A DNA stretch of 64,000 bases, taken from NCBI GenBank assembly GCA_024516035.1, contig CM044964.1:13711597-13775596 (forward strand), in the 5' to 3' direction. The position numbers and the translations under genes were made by a program. Positions 53,945 through 64,000 of this stretch are shown here, in pieces. This stretch comes from Bactericera cockerelli (Eukaryota > Arthropoda > Insecta > Hemiptera > Triozidae). The number at the start of each line of letters is the position of its first letter. Within the stretch, counting starts at the first letter, position 1. The notes below the pieces were generated by a model. That model did no database searches and was not told the DNA's origin. It saw only the letters and a program-made list of their open reading frames with translations.

Positions 53945-55755
53945 GGAGGAATCAGGTCCTCTGCTTTAATTTCGGTGTAGTGACTTATGGTAGAGAGAAA
54001 TGTCCATTCAATTAGAGTAATTAGACTCTAGAGTCTAGAACCTAGGAGAATATCTTTGATAAGGCGCGGCCGGTGGGAAAATGTTTTGGGGGTAGGTACT
54101 GCCACATAAACCGGACGGCCGTCTTTGAGAAACATTTTTTTTAATCGAGAGAGGATTTTTATCAAACTTTTGGAATGTTCTTACCGTACTTGAGATAGAT
54201 AAGAAAAAAAAAATAAAAGCAGGTATTTTGAGGTACTTTTTGGAATTCTGAGGAATATATATGTGTATAGGACAAAGTTGTAGGTATACAATGTATACAA
54301 CTACACATAGTTGTATGTTCTAACTCGCACGCATAAAATAGGGAATAACTTTGTAGGAATAATATGAGTTTTTTTCTCATAAAAAGAAGTATTACTGAAA
54401 TCTAGAAGGCTTTGAGATGCTTTTCAACTCTTCTCTTATTTCAAGGTGCCTGAAGATTGAGTCATAAAAATTGGAGTTTGTTTTGGAGATAGATAAGCCT
54501 TCGATATTTTTGAAGTTATTTAAATTTCAATAGATGAGTTGAATACTGGGTGATGCAAGCTAAAAAATAATGTTTGTTGAGTATAAAAAAAGGTCTGTTC
54601 TTCCTTAAATAACTGTATTTCAGATAATATCGCAATTTGCCTTTGGCTTTGAAAGTTATTTTTTTACAAAATATTAATTTTGTCAATTTTTTGCTTAAAA
54701 TATCTTTAACATCTGGACCATTCATGATGACGAGAATTTTACCTTCCCTTCGCTGAGAACCAAGGTATCCTCACCAGTTAATTTTTTGTTTCAATGATAT
54801 AAAACACTGACTCTTACTTCTGTTCCCTACAAAATGTCTTTCTCTTTGTTAAAACTAATGTAAGACGTGTTTTTGTTGAAATAAATTTAAATGACTCTGA
54901 ATCGGTTGGAAAGTCTCAACTGGTTTCTCCAAATATAGAAAGAACCTGTGAGTTATAACTCACAATTAAATAAAAAAATCCCCAAGAATGTCCTTGGAGC
55001 AGTGCGCGAAAAATGCAAATATGGACGAGACGTTGTCCAATGGACCCAGACCAGAATTAACTTGCAATTTTAAAATCAGCAACACTGACGTAGGGACTTC
55101 TATACATAAATCTTTGCGATTTTTTTTTTAGATTTGACTCAGGCAGAAATCATTATTTCGCTTTTTGCCCGTTGTCTCAGGAGTGAGTAGATATTGATTT
55201 TTTTATTATTATTATTTAAATGGAAATAGTGCCCTTAGGGTGGTTAGTCAAGTCGATTTCCATACAGCGTGTGTGTGGTATAGGAATTTATTGATAGCAA
55301 TTATTTGGAGTCCATTTCCGATAAGCATTCCATTTTGATGATACATGAATGCTTTTAAATGTTGACTAATACCAAGTCACTTCTCAACACGTTGTGGGTT
55401 CTCATATTATATTTTTATGGAGAAAAAAAATAGTCAGAAACTGAGGTTCTTAATGGAATATGTATAAGTATAAAATAAATAGGTGGTGGCATTATTTTGT
55501 AATACCATCTTAAATGTACACCTCATTTCAATACCATGTTCTCAAAGCATCATAGTTTCTTCACTGTATACTTTAGAGACCATTTTGATCGTGATTGTAC
55601 TGAGAGTGAACTTCAGATCTTCAGACAACACAAAACCTTATCCCTATCTTAAGCTATACTAAAAGCTTAGATCTGAGTTACAAGGACATGTTACAAAAGA
55701 TCTATTTAAGGTCGCGGTGACAATGAGCTTTCGTAGGCGACAGCTTTATACTTAT
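53945..55755. other. AT-rich sequence, nothing recognised
   Basis: An 18-bp palindrome TGTGAGTTATAACTCACA lies at 54947-54964. No gene or mobile element seen. Confidence 0.4.
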
Positions 55756-55828
55756 GTTGGGATTCGAACCCACAACTCCCCCTCCAGACTGCTCACCAGA
55801 TGAGTGCGTTAGCCCACTGCACCCCCAT
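55756..55828 (-). repeat. tRNA-like element
   Basis: Minus strand: GGGGGTGCAGTGGGCTAACG, CACTCATCTGGTGAGC, then B box GTGGGTTCGAATCCCAAC. Good A- and B-box spacing, but the acceptor does not pair. Likely a SINE head. Confidence 0.5.
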
Positions 55829-55829
55829 C

Positions 55830-57070
55830 AGTCCCCAGACCCACCTGGGAGGAATCTTAGGAGCCTATCTCCTTCCTCTTCCAACTTCCTGTGGTCGGCA
55901 CAAGAGCTCCCTATGAATCAGACCCGGGGATGCGCGAATTCCAGGAAGAAGGATTTGCAAAAAATTCTTGGAAATAAAATTTTGCACGCGAATATTCTCC
56001 CATAGGTGGTGGTATCGCTTGTATCATATGGAAATGTTGGCCATGTTTTCGACATGTCTCTACTAGCCTTTCGAATTATTTTTTGAATAAATTTAGATGC
56101 ATATATTTTTTCTACAAAGACTTACCTACCTAAAGAATCTTTGGATGGTGTGTGGGTTTTCAATTTAAGTACCAAAATAATATCACTGGCTACACCCAAT
56201 TTCCGGCCCGAGGCATGGCCCTATATTTATTTTTCCAAACCCTAGTCTACGCAATGAGGTATTGCCGTACATCGTTTTGGGTCTGAATTCTGCGTCACCG
56301 AATATCACTTTTACCAATGCAATATTTATTTTTTAGTGAAAAAAAATATTGTTCCAACAAAAAAAAAAATCACTATGTTTTGATCTTTCGCCACTTCTAA
56401 TTGTTTTCTTTCTCTCAAACTCACTATTTTGCTACTTTACACCTAAATCAATATTTGATAAATTGAGAACAAGTATATGTATTACGTATTAGGGTTGCAT
56501 TACTTGCATTATACACACTATACTGTTTTGCATGACGTGTTATACGTTAAGTATATTTTGTTTTACAAAAATATGCATATTTTTTTAAAATCAAAAATAT
56601 GCATTTTATCAAGTTCTGACTCGTTGGAGAATCTATAAAATTTGTTGTATATATGTATATTTGGGAATATAAATCTTAACAAACCGTTGGTACACCACTT
56701 CAACCTGTTCAACTCAAGTGCATTTCACTATACAGAACCCATTGAATTCCATAAAAAATAATAATCCACATTTTCTTCCTTGAAACAGAAAAATTGACCC
56801 TTATAAAGTGCTACGAGTGTAGAATAAAATAAAATAATAATGGTCGGCACTAAGTTACAAAGTATTGAGGTTCATTTTTCACAAATGTATATTATATTTT
56901 TCTGAGGGAATAATACAACAAAAAATTGAAGATCGTTTTGTACGGTTTTTTTCCATTAAAAAAAAAACTTTCATATTTTTTGTATCCCTTTTTTCGCCTC
57001 ATAAATCTTTTCTATTTTCCTCCCTCAAACACCTCTAAATCCCCTCCCTCCCGCCTTCTTTCGGAGCAAC
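55830..57070. other. AT-rich sequence, nothing recognised
   Basis: No repeat or gene recognised. Confidence 0.4.
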
Positions 57071-57159
57071 CATGCTTGCAAATATTTCACGCTATTTTCT
57101 GAGCGTCGCTGTGACCGATTTTTTTTGCGTCCATTTCAAAGTCTGCCACTCTGAGAGTG

Positions 57160-57244
57160 ACTCAGAGGGTTCTGGAAAGAGAGGGAGAGAAAGGAGGAGA
57201 GAAGAATGTAGATGTGAAAGAGAGGGTGAAAAGAGAACATCAGA

Positions 57245-57314
<70 letters not shown>

Positions 57315-57440
57315 GAGAAAGAGAGAGGAAGAGAAAGAAAGAGGAAGAGAAAGAGAGAGGAAGAGAAAGAGAGAGGAAGAGAAAGAGGAAAAGAAAGAGG
57401 AAAAGATAGAAGAAAAAGAGAGAGGAAGAGAAAGAGGGAA
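57160..57440 (+). repeat. (GA)n/(GAAA)n array
   Basis: Pure GA at 57250-57311, flanked by GGAAGAGAAAGAGA blocks. Open frames on both strands are artefacts. Confidence 0.95.
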
Positions 57441-57707
57441 GGATATAAAGGCAGGAAAAAGACACACTTGTTTGAGTGATAGTATAAAAATATACTCCCC
57501 AAAGTACTTTAGTGAGTGTGTGCGGGTGTGATGTGCGTGTTTATGGGGGTGGAGAAAGAGAGAGAAGTATGGAATGGAGAGAGGTAGGATAGAGACAGAT
57601 TTAGTAGCATTCTGAGTCTTCAGTATAAAATGTGAAGTCGTGTGGCTGTGAGAAATTGAAGCTATTGGGTGTGGGTATTACTCACCTTTATAAGAGGGCG
57701 ATTGTCC

Positions 57708-57735
57708 TCTCTCTCTCTCTCACACACACACACAC
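57708..57735 (+). repeat. Compound (CT)n-(CA)n microsatellite
   Basis: CTCTCTCTCTCT passes into CACACACACACA. Confidence 0.9.
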
Positions 57736-58254
57736 TAGCATACAAACCTTCAATTTCCATTTAAACACATGAATTACTTAAGCTTTTAAATCAAGTTGCC
57801 TTATTTTTACGGGAGATCAATTCTACATAACACGAACATATGTTGTATTTGTAGTATATAACTTTTTCTAGGGTTTTTTTTTTCACATATACAATACATT
57901 TTAAGGAATGCTATTTACATACATGAATAAATAAATAAACATCGACGAATTCAGAAAGAAAACCTCATGAACAGCGTGCAAGAAATCCATTTACTTAATT
58001 AATATACAGACAGTATACCCTCATGTGTATGCTTTAGATGCAAATAATAAATACAATACACGCATATACTTATTTTACATGTGTATTCTAAGTATGTATG
58101 TAGGTACAAATATATGCATCGTCCGCTGACGGGCTAATGTATGTCTGTCTGGTGTTTGATCGTGGTAGTACGGTTTGGACACGTTGTGGTTCCTCTTTCG
58201 CGAAAAGAAGTAGGTGATTTGAAGTGAGCCTATTTGCTCGAAGCAACAGGCTGT

Positions 58255-58300
58255 CTAGAAACCACATGAACCTCACCCAGCCTTGGTCGGGACGGATATA
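58255..58300 (-). mobile_element. SINE core fragment
   Basis: Minus strand: CCGTCCCGACCAAGGCTGGG, TGAGGTTCATGTGG. Matches the core of SINE-C (CAGGCTGGGTGAGGTGAATG). Head and tail are unclear. Confidence 0.55.
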
Positions 58301-58351
58301 GAGTTTGAGTCGGCAGCTATCTTATACTAACTTCGCTTATCAATATCTCTC

Positions 58352-58640
58352 GAGAGCAATAGTGTATAAGGTTGCGGGCGCGTAACTGGAGGTCGGTGGT
58401 TCGAGTCCCAAGTTAAGCAAAGATTTTGAAAAGCGAGTTTGAGTAGTTTTTTTTTTTTTTTGGTTAAAGGCAGGAAAAAATCTTTCAAAGACACCCAGGT
58501 CATCCTGACTTGGGGTGTGGGATTTCCATCCACTAAAAACCCACCTTCTCAAAGAGCTAACCGCACCTGGAACCGAAAAATATCATTACTTCAAGTAGTT
58601 TGAGTAGTTAGCTGTATGAATTGTGATATCACATCGTGAC
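58352..58640 (+). mobile_element. SINE-A copy split by an insertion
   Basis: 5' part: GCGCGTAACTGGAGGTCGGT, GGTTCGAGTCCC, AAAGCGAGTTTGAGTAG (to 58446). 3' part: GTTTGAGTAGTTAGCTGTAT, GTGATATCACATCGTGACC (from 58598). The two halves share GTTTGAGTAG at the break. Confidence 0.8.
58447..58597 (-). mobile_element. Poly-A retro-insertion inside SINE-A
   Basis: On the minus strand it ends CTTTAACC followed by about 15 A. It is bounded by a 10-bp direct repeat GTTTGAGTAG (58437-58446; 58598-58607). The body GGTGCGGTTAGCTCTTTGAG, CATCCTGACTTGGGG-type sequence is not recognised. Confidence 0.7.
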
Positions 58641-58994
58641 CAAAATAACTATGATAGCTCAATTTTAAAAAATAAATACATTATTATTTCTTGTACAACT
58701 GATGTTCACTTTTCTGTTTTGCCTGACTCGTATCAACGCGAGGAAGCAATGTGCTGTACTTCCGCAACACACAAGATCTCAGATGAGATCATCTCCCCAC
58801 ATTCTTATGCTTCCCCTCCCTCCTCCTCCTCTTTGCAAACATAATTTTAATATATTACAACCTTTATCCATTAAGTCAAATTACATTGGAGCACCGCCCT
58901 CAGGCAGAATTTTACACTCTTGAAACTTGAGGTCTGAGTGTTCGCCACACCAGACTAAACGAAGAATTATAAATTAAATGAATTTCTCACACAA

Positions 58995-59470
58995 TATCTC
59001 TTTCTCTCTTTCTCTTTTTCTTGCCTGTTCTGTCTATCTGTCTGACTATATAGTATATTTGCCTGCATTCTATCTCTCTCTCTCTCTCTCTTTCTTGCCT
59101 GTTCCGTATATCTGTCTGACTATATTTGCCTGCATTCTATCTCTCTCTCTCTCTCTTTCTTGCCTGTTCCGTATATCTGTCTGACTATATTTGCCTGCAT
59201 TCTATCTCTCTCTCTCTCTCTTTCTTGCCTGTTCCGTATATCTGTCTGACTATATTTTCATGCATTCTCTCTCTCTCTCTCTGACACTTTTTTGCCTGCT
59301 CTCTCCTCCTAATCTATCTCTCTCATTCTATTTGCTTGCATTCTCTCTCTCTCACTTTTTCTTGCCTGCCATCTTCTTTGTCTATCTCTCCATCTCTCTT
59401 TTCATTATCTCTGTCTTTTCGTCTCTCTCTCTCTCTCTCCCCTTATCTTACTTGTCTACTCTCCTTCTCG
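58995..59470 (+). repeat. Tandem repeat (~64-bp unit) plus (CT)n
   Basis: TTCTTGCCTGTTCCGTATAT, CTGTCTGACTATATTTGCCT, GCATTCTATC and CT runs repeat at about 59022, 59092, 59158 and 59222. Degenerate CT-rich units continue to 59470. Confidence 0.9.
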
Positions 59471-59566
59471 TTCTCTATCATGCAAATTCAAATTAATATA
59501 CATATATAAATACATATGTATACTTGAATTCTAGTACATATACTATACATACTTTATAGTACAACC

Positions 59567-59645
59567 GTGCACGGGTAGTCAAGTGGTTAAGGCGCTAGTC
59601 TGGTAATCCAGGTACCGTAGGGATCCGCTGGTTCGAATCCACCTT
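59567..59645 (+). mobile_element. SINE-B head fragment
   Basis: GTGCACGGGTAGTCAAGTGG, TAAGGCGCTAGTCTGGTAAT, CCAGGTACCGTAGGGATCCG, TGGTTCGAATCC. No SINE-B body follows; the sequence after 59640 is unrelated. Confidence 0.8.
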
Positions 59646-59816
59646 CAGATCGCCGGTTCTCTTCTCAGCAGGACATATACATATTTGTAACTATAAAAGG
59701 GTTGTATACACACACTTGTGCACCAATATAAATCAAAAACATAGGACAATAAATCCTGTAAACATGAAAATCATCAGCTGACTGACCCGCTCATTGATCA
59801 CAGCATATCAGTACTG

Positions 59817-59880
59817 AAAAAAAATTCGGACATACCTTGATACAATACGTATTGTATCAAGGCATGGCTGAATTTTTTTT
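59817..59880. repeat. Inverted repeat with 28-bp perfect palindrome
   Basis: CCTTGATACAATAC and its inverse meet without a spacer at 59835-59862. Imperfect arms extend to AAAAAAAATTCGG and CTGAATTTTTTTT. Confidence 0.85.
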
Positions 59881-59881
59881 A

Positions 59882-60570
59882 CCGACGACGCAGTGTCAGG
59901 ATTTAAGGAGTCATTTTTTTCATCCAAAGTCCAACTTTCTCTTGTTGAAAAAAAAAAGTTGAAAAATATGTCTCGTAGATTATTTTTATCAAAAACAGTT
60001 TCACATATCTAAGGCCACAATGTCCGATATCTCCATGGGAAAAAATTTGGACTGAATATTTTGCCCGTGGAATATTCATGAAATATTTGATCTCATGAGA
60101 GAGAGAGATAACAGCCTGAGCTAGGAATGTTTTCCAAAATCTCTTTGGGAGGTTTTTTGTTGAATCCAAATATTTTTTAGTTTTTTTTTTTAATTTTTCC
60201 ATGATTTCTCTGGCACCATCATACAGTTGAAATATTTCTTCATATTTGATTTTGACAATTTGAATTTATTTTAAGCGTCTAAATCCGAGCCATTTCTCTC
60301 ACTTATTGAGAGGAATGTAGCGAATGTGGATTGATCGATAGCGGTTCGGAAGATCTCGTTATGAAATAAAACACAAATGTGATTTTTTATTTCAATATGA
60401 ACTACCTATAGGACAATTACTTATCGTTATTTGGAATGGTGATTGGTGTTATCTGGAAATATATTTGGAGTTTTGATTCTAGAACTGGAATTTAGAACTC
60501 ACTTTACTCACTAGTGTTGGTGTCACTTTAGGGTTCATAGAGCGTGCGAACCTTGTCACATATATTAAAT
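59882..60570. other. Unrecognised AT-rich sequence
   Basis: No gene or repeat recognised. Confidence 0.4.
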
Positions 60571-60574
60571 CCCT

Positions 60575-60945
60575 CATGTTCTCTCTCTCTCCCTCTTCCT
60601 TTCTCTCCTCCTTTTCTCTTCGTTTTCATTTCCATGTCACATTACCTCCTTTTTCATTTCACTTCTATCTCTCCTTCTCTTTCTTCCTCTCCTTTTCTCT
60701 TTCTCTCCATTATATTACTCTCCTTACATCTGTCAACTTCCATCTCCCTATCCCTCTCTTTTCTTCCTCTTCTCTTCCCCTTCATTAATTCCCCCCCCCC
60801 TCTCTCTCTCTCTCTATTTTCTCTTATTCCCCCTTTTACCTCCTTCTGTCTTTAACCTCCTCTCCCTCCCTTCATTAATTTACCCCCACCCCTTCAGTCC
60901 TCTCCCTCTCTCTCTCCCTCTCTCTCCCCTCCTCCTTCCGTCTCT
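60575..60945 (+). repeat. Pyrimidine-rich tract
   Basis: CTCTCTCCCTCTTCC-type sequence with C10 (60790-60799) and short pure CT runs. Confidence 0.9.
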
Positions 60946-60949
60946 GCTA

Positions 60950-61440
60950 ATTGCAAATGTAAACCAAGTTAAACAAGCACGCAATATGATTACCATAGTT
61001 TATTCTTCTCTTCCCTGCAGAAGTGAACATAAATTAAAAAACCTTCGCCTGCCCCCCCAACCCCCCTACCTTAGTTAAATAAAAACTTTTGTCTACCTTC
61101 CGAACCAAAATGACACGCCCAAAACACATTTAAAGAACTCCAAAGTTGGTAAAAAAAAAATAAGTTTTTTTTTTTCTTCAAAAACTTTTACTTTATTTAA
61201 TTACATACATTTTTTTTCGTATTCCAAATAAACTTTTTTTTCGAGTTCATTTAAATATGTAGGTACATACATTTCATTATGTTTACTTTAATTTTCAATT
61301 AGTATGCATCTCATTAGATTTCTTTTTTTTAATTACTCAACCTTAATGAATTATAAATTATTCATTTGTGTTTCGTATTTCAAAATGGTACAGTTGAGAA
61401 AAGGCTTTAGGCTGCCAGCTTAGGATAGGCCACAGGAAAT
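60950..61440. other. Unrecognised AT-rich sequence
   Basis: No gene or repeat recognised. Confidence 0.4.
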
Positions 61441-61444
61441 TGGA

Positions 61445-61794
61445 AATGAGAGAGAGAAAGAGAGAGAAAAGAAAAAGAGAGGAAGAAAGAGAGAGAAAGA
61501 AAGAGAGAGAAAGAAAGAGAGAGAAAAGAAAGAGAGAGAAAGAAAGAGAGAGAAAGAAAGAGAGAGAAAGAAAGAAGAGAGAAAGAAAGAGAGAGAAAGA
61601 AAGAGAGAGAAAGAAAGAGAGAGAAGAGAAAGAGAGAGAAAGAGAGAGAAAGAAAGAAGAGAGAGAGAAAGAGAAAGAAAGAAGAAAGAGAGGGATAGAA
61701 GAGAAAGAGAGGGATAGAAGGAGAGAGGGATAGAAGGAGAGAGGATGAAGGAGAGAAGGAGAGAAGGAGAGAAGGGAGAGAGAGAGAGAGAGAG

Positions 61795-61827
<33 letters not shown>

Positions 61828-61828
61828 C
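61445..61828 (+). repeat. (GAGAAA)n/(GA)n purine array
   Basis: AGAGAGAAAGAAAGAGAGAG units for most of the array, then GGGATAGAAGGAGA units at 61690-61760. Open frames are artefacts. Confidence 0.95.
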
Positions 61829-61829
61829 T

Positions 61830-62420
61830 TTTTTAGTTTCGCGGGATGAAAAAGCAAAACCACACTGTTAAAATACCTCCCTCCCCAAGGCTTTCATGCC
61901 ATCATCATCTCTTAATTTCCCTTCTATTCACCAGCCCTCCCTTTTACACCCCTTTCTATCAGACCACCTCACCACTAGTCTTCTAATGAGTGTCCTTTAA
62001 TACCCTCCTACCCTCACCTCAATATCCCTCCCTCCACTTCTCCTTCCCCTCTCTTCTCTTCCATCCCAATTCCCCTCCTAAGCGGGGAAACTCGTCCATT
62101 TAAAAACAGATTTAAACGACTAGTTAGTTAATTGAATAGTGACCTAAATAATTTCTATATTCTCTTGAACGACCAGAGCTTTTAGTGAATGGAAATTTAG
62201 TTTCCACAGCTTATTGTAAAAAAATAAGATTTTAAAAATACTCTAAAACTGTATATTTTATATTGTAAAAAAAGCCTTTTTTAAACTTTTGACATAGTGG
62301 AACTTCTAATCTTGGTTGAGAATTAATCAGGTAATTCTATTTCTAACAATATAGTCTACTTCTAACAATTCTAATAATCGAAAAATTATTAATATTAATA
62401 AAACGTTGTCTTACTTTTCT
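61830..62420. other. Unrecognised sequence, C/T-rich then AT-rich
   Basis: Pyrimidine-rich 61875-62080. No gene seen. Confidence 0.4.
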
Positions 62421-62436
62421 TCTGTTCTAGGTAAGT
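62371..62436 (+). promoter_or_regulatory. Recursive-splice-site-like motif
   Basis: TTCTAAT-type branch-point candidates upstream, then TTACTTTTCTTCTGTTCTAG abutting GTAAGT at 62430/62431. The best pyrimidine tract of the three such sites. Could be chance. Confidence 0.35.
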
Positions 62437-62613
62437 GTTTCAGTTATCCATGCCCATCTGAAAGTTGTTTATGCAATTCTGTGGAAAGCTGATGGTAAGT
62501 TTTAGTTGTGGGCGTGGCTGCCTGGTGTGAAGCAAGGCACCCGACATCGACTTATATACAGGAGGTACCTGTGGGTAAGTTATAAATACTTGTGTAAGTT
62601 GTATGAATCCTAG

Positions 62614-62690
62614 ATACTAGAGAAAGTGAGTTTGAGTGACATCCTGACATCACAATTTATTGTGATCAACAGAAATGTGATAACTTGAGG
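62614..62690 (+). mobile_element. SINE-A tail fragment
   Basis: AGAAAGTGAGTTTGAGTGAC, CACAATTTATTGTGATCAAC and ATGTGATAACTT: body and tail without the tRNA-like head. Confidence 0.6.
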
Positions 62691-63004
62691 AAAACTAAGG
62701 GAAAAAAATAGTCACTTAGGAATAAGAATAACAAACTATTGTTTTTTTCTTGTAAACTTGAGAAATCGTATAGGTATTTAATTAAATTATTGAAAATCCC
62801 CTGCTTGAGATATTTAAGATCCATGCTTTAAAGAAATACTTTATGATCCAACATAGATGTACGTGACATTTGCAGAGGATTATAGGACATGTGTAATAAA
62901 CAAATGCTTTGTTTCTTTACTATTTTTGAGAGCATTTATGTATGATTTAATACACTCCTCTTATAGCATAAGAATGCCATTATTAGCGATTTACGAAAAA
63001 TGAA

Positions 63005-63022
63005 GGGGGGGGGGGGGGGGGG
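63005..63022 (+). repeat. Poly-G run of 18
   Basis: Uninterrupted homopolymer. Confidence 0.95.
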
Positions 63023-63126
63023 AATGAATGAAAGTCTTTTCTTGATTTAATAAGATTATCCGAATATGTTATTCAATTGAACTTCATTTGTCATGTACCA
63101 AAAATGCATAATAGTATATTATTTTT

Positions 63127-63255
63127 ACTTTCCTTATCTTATAATAAGGAAAGTATTGTATTCGTCGAAAATTTGACCTACCCAGTTTTTCACATTTCTG
63201 GACGAATCATGGCCTCAGGATACCAAAAAAGTTGTTTTCAGCCATTGGTCCGTGC

Positions 63256-63289
<34 letters not shown>

Positions 63290-63785
63290 GTGTGTGTGAA
63301 CAGGATATCTCAAGAACGGTAAAAGCTAGAGACTTGAAATTTGGTACCTAAATTGATTTTATACACCAGACGAACCACGAAACTTTTGGTTGAAATCGGC
63401 CGCATTCTGCGGCCACAGGGCCGCAAATGCTAGCCGCAAGCGCTGCTTCTTTAAATTAGTTAAAGATACAAAATTTTTTAGAGAACAACATTTTCTTAGA
63501 TTAAAAAAATAATAGGGGTCTATTCTGATCATTTTTTTGATATCTTGAACTTTTTGGAACTCGGCCCCAATTTACCGGTATTTTGGGGGGACCCGCTTTG
63601 ACTAACTTTTTTATTATTCATCCTACATGGGGGTTGTGACATATCAAATTCAATGATTTTGAAGTGCTGATTACGAATTTGGTATTGGTTTTTAGTTATC
63701 TGTTACCGTTGAGTCACCAGTGGCGGAATTCGACTCCTTTTTGGGGGATAAGGAAAGTCGTGTGATGTTTACACCAGATTTTTTA
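63127..63785 (+). mobile_element. Large interspersed repeat, longest copy
   Basis: Begins ACTTTCCTTATCTTATAATA, which folds back on AGGAAAGT. Near the 3' end GATAAGGAAAGT (63747-63758) is the inverse of the first 12 bases. In between are a (CTGT)n/(GT)n run at 63258-63298, then GAACAGGATATCTCAAGAAC onward colinear with 38209-38717. No coding capacity. The inverted ACTTTCCTTATC suggests a DNA-type element, but both copies continue to GTTTACACCAGAT, so the true ends are uncertain. Confidence 0.75.
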
Positions 63786-64000
63786 TTATTATACTATACT
63801 ATACGTATAATTCACAGAAAATATAGAAATACATACTCTCAAGGGTTTGGATAATAATATATGATGTCCATGTTACGGAATACAGGTTTTCAGTACACAC
63901 AATACCCATGCATTCCCTAATCTGGCTTTTCAATTTGTTCATGGAGTGTCCCTCAATGTTATGTTCTGTTGAGCATATTCAAGACGTTATTAAGGAGCAT

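Overview
This is non-coding, repeat-dense eukaryotic nuclear DNA. I find no convincing protein-coding gene, rRNA gene or intact tRNA gene. Open reading frames over about 60 codons are simple-sequence translations (Ser/Leu from CT tracts, Arg/Glu from GA tracts), run through repeats, or are short and unrecognised. The AT-rich base composition, TA-flanked Tc1/mariner-like and pogo-like elements, Helitron-like ends, and tRNA- and 5S-derived SINEs suggest an arthropod, probably an insect. Short TTAGG runs hint the same way but are too short to prove it. Order and species cannot be fixed. A run of 100 N (12253-12352) marks an assembly gap.

Layout: 1-5.9 kb holds a ~42-bp minisatellite (720-1180), tRNA-like relics and one SINE. 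5.9-9.8 kb is purine/pyrimidine tracts, SINEs of three families and a 32/36-bp satellite (9205-9468). 9.5-12.3 kb has a palindromic MITE, a Helitron-like 3' end, a poly-G tract, a pogo-like MITE and the gap. 14.0-14.7 kb is a foldback element. 16.2-20.1 kb is a 3.9-kb mariner-type element with ~455-bp inverted termini. 20-30 kb is mostly AT-rich unknown sequence with scattered SINEs and a pogo-like MITE. 30-32.6 kb has a 5S rRNA-derived SINE and long GA/GGA tracts. 33-40 kb has SINEs, a duplicated locus interrupted by a SINE, long CT tracts, a 442-bp mariner-type MITE and one copy of a large interspersed repeat (38209-38717). 40-50 kb has CT tracts, SINEs, a 320-bp GA array and a 9-copy satellite. 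50-64 kb has SINE fragments, a very short LINE-tail insertion, more GA/CT tracts and a second copy of the large repeat (63127-63780).

The most coherent signal is a modular set of short retroelements. Several different Pol III-type heads (at least four tRNA-like types and one 5S rRNA-like) are joined to a small pool of shared cores and tails. The same 3' tail follows a 5S head at 30.1 kb and a tRNA-like head at 15.3 kb. A LINE-like GAA-ended tail sits on a SINE at 8.7 kb and recurs as a 57-bp insertion with a 15-bp target duplication at 52.6 kb. Working names used here: SINE-A, SINE-B, SINE-C (5S head) and SINE-D.

Three plus-strand sites (34125, 44728, 62430) combine a branch-point-like motif, a pyrimidine tract and AG directly followed by a 5' splice site. 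This is what recursive splice sites look like, and it would fit the window lying inside a long plus-strand intron; that is inference only.
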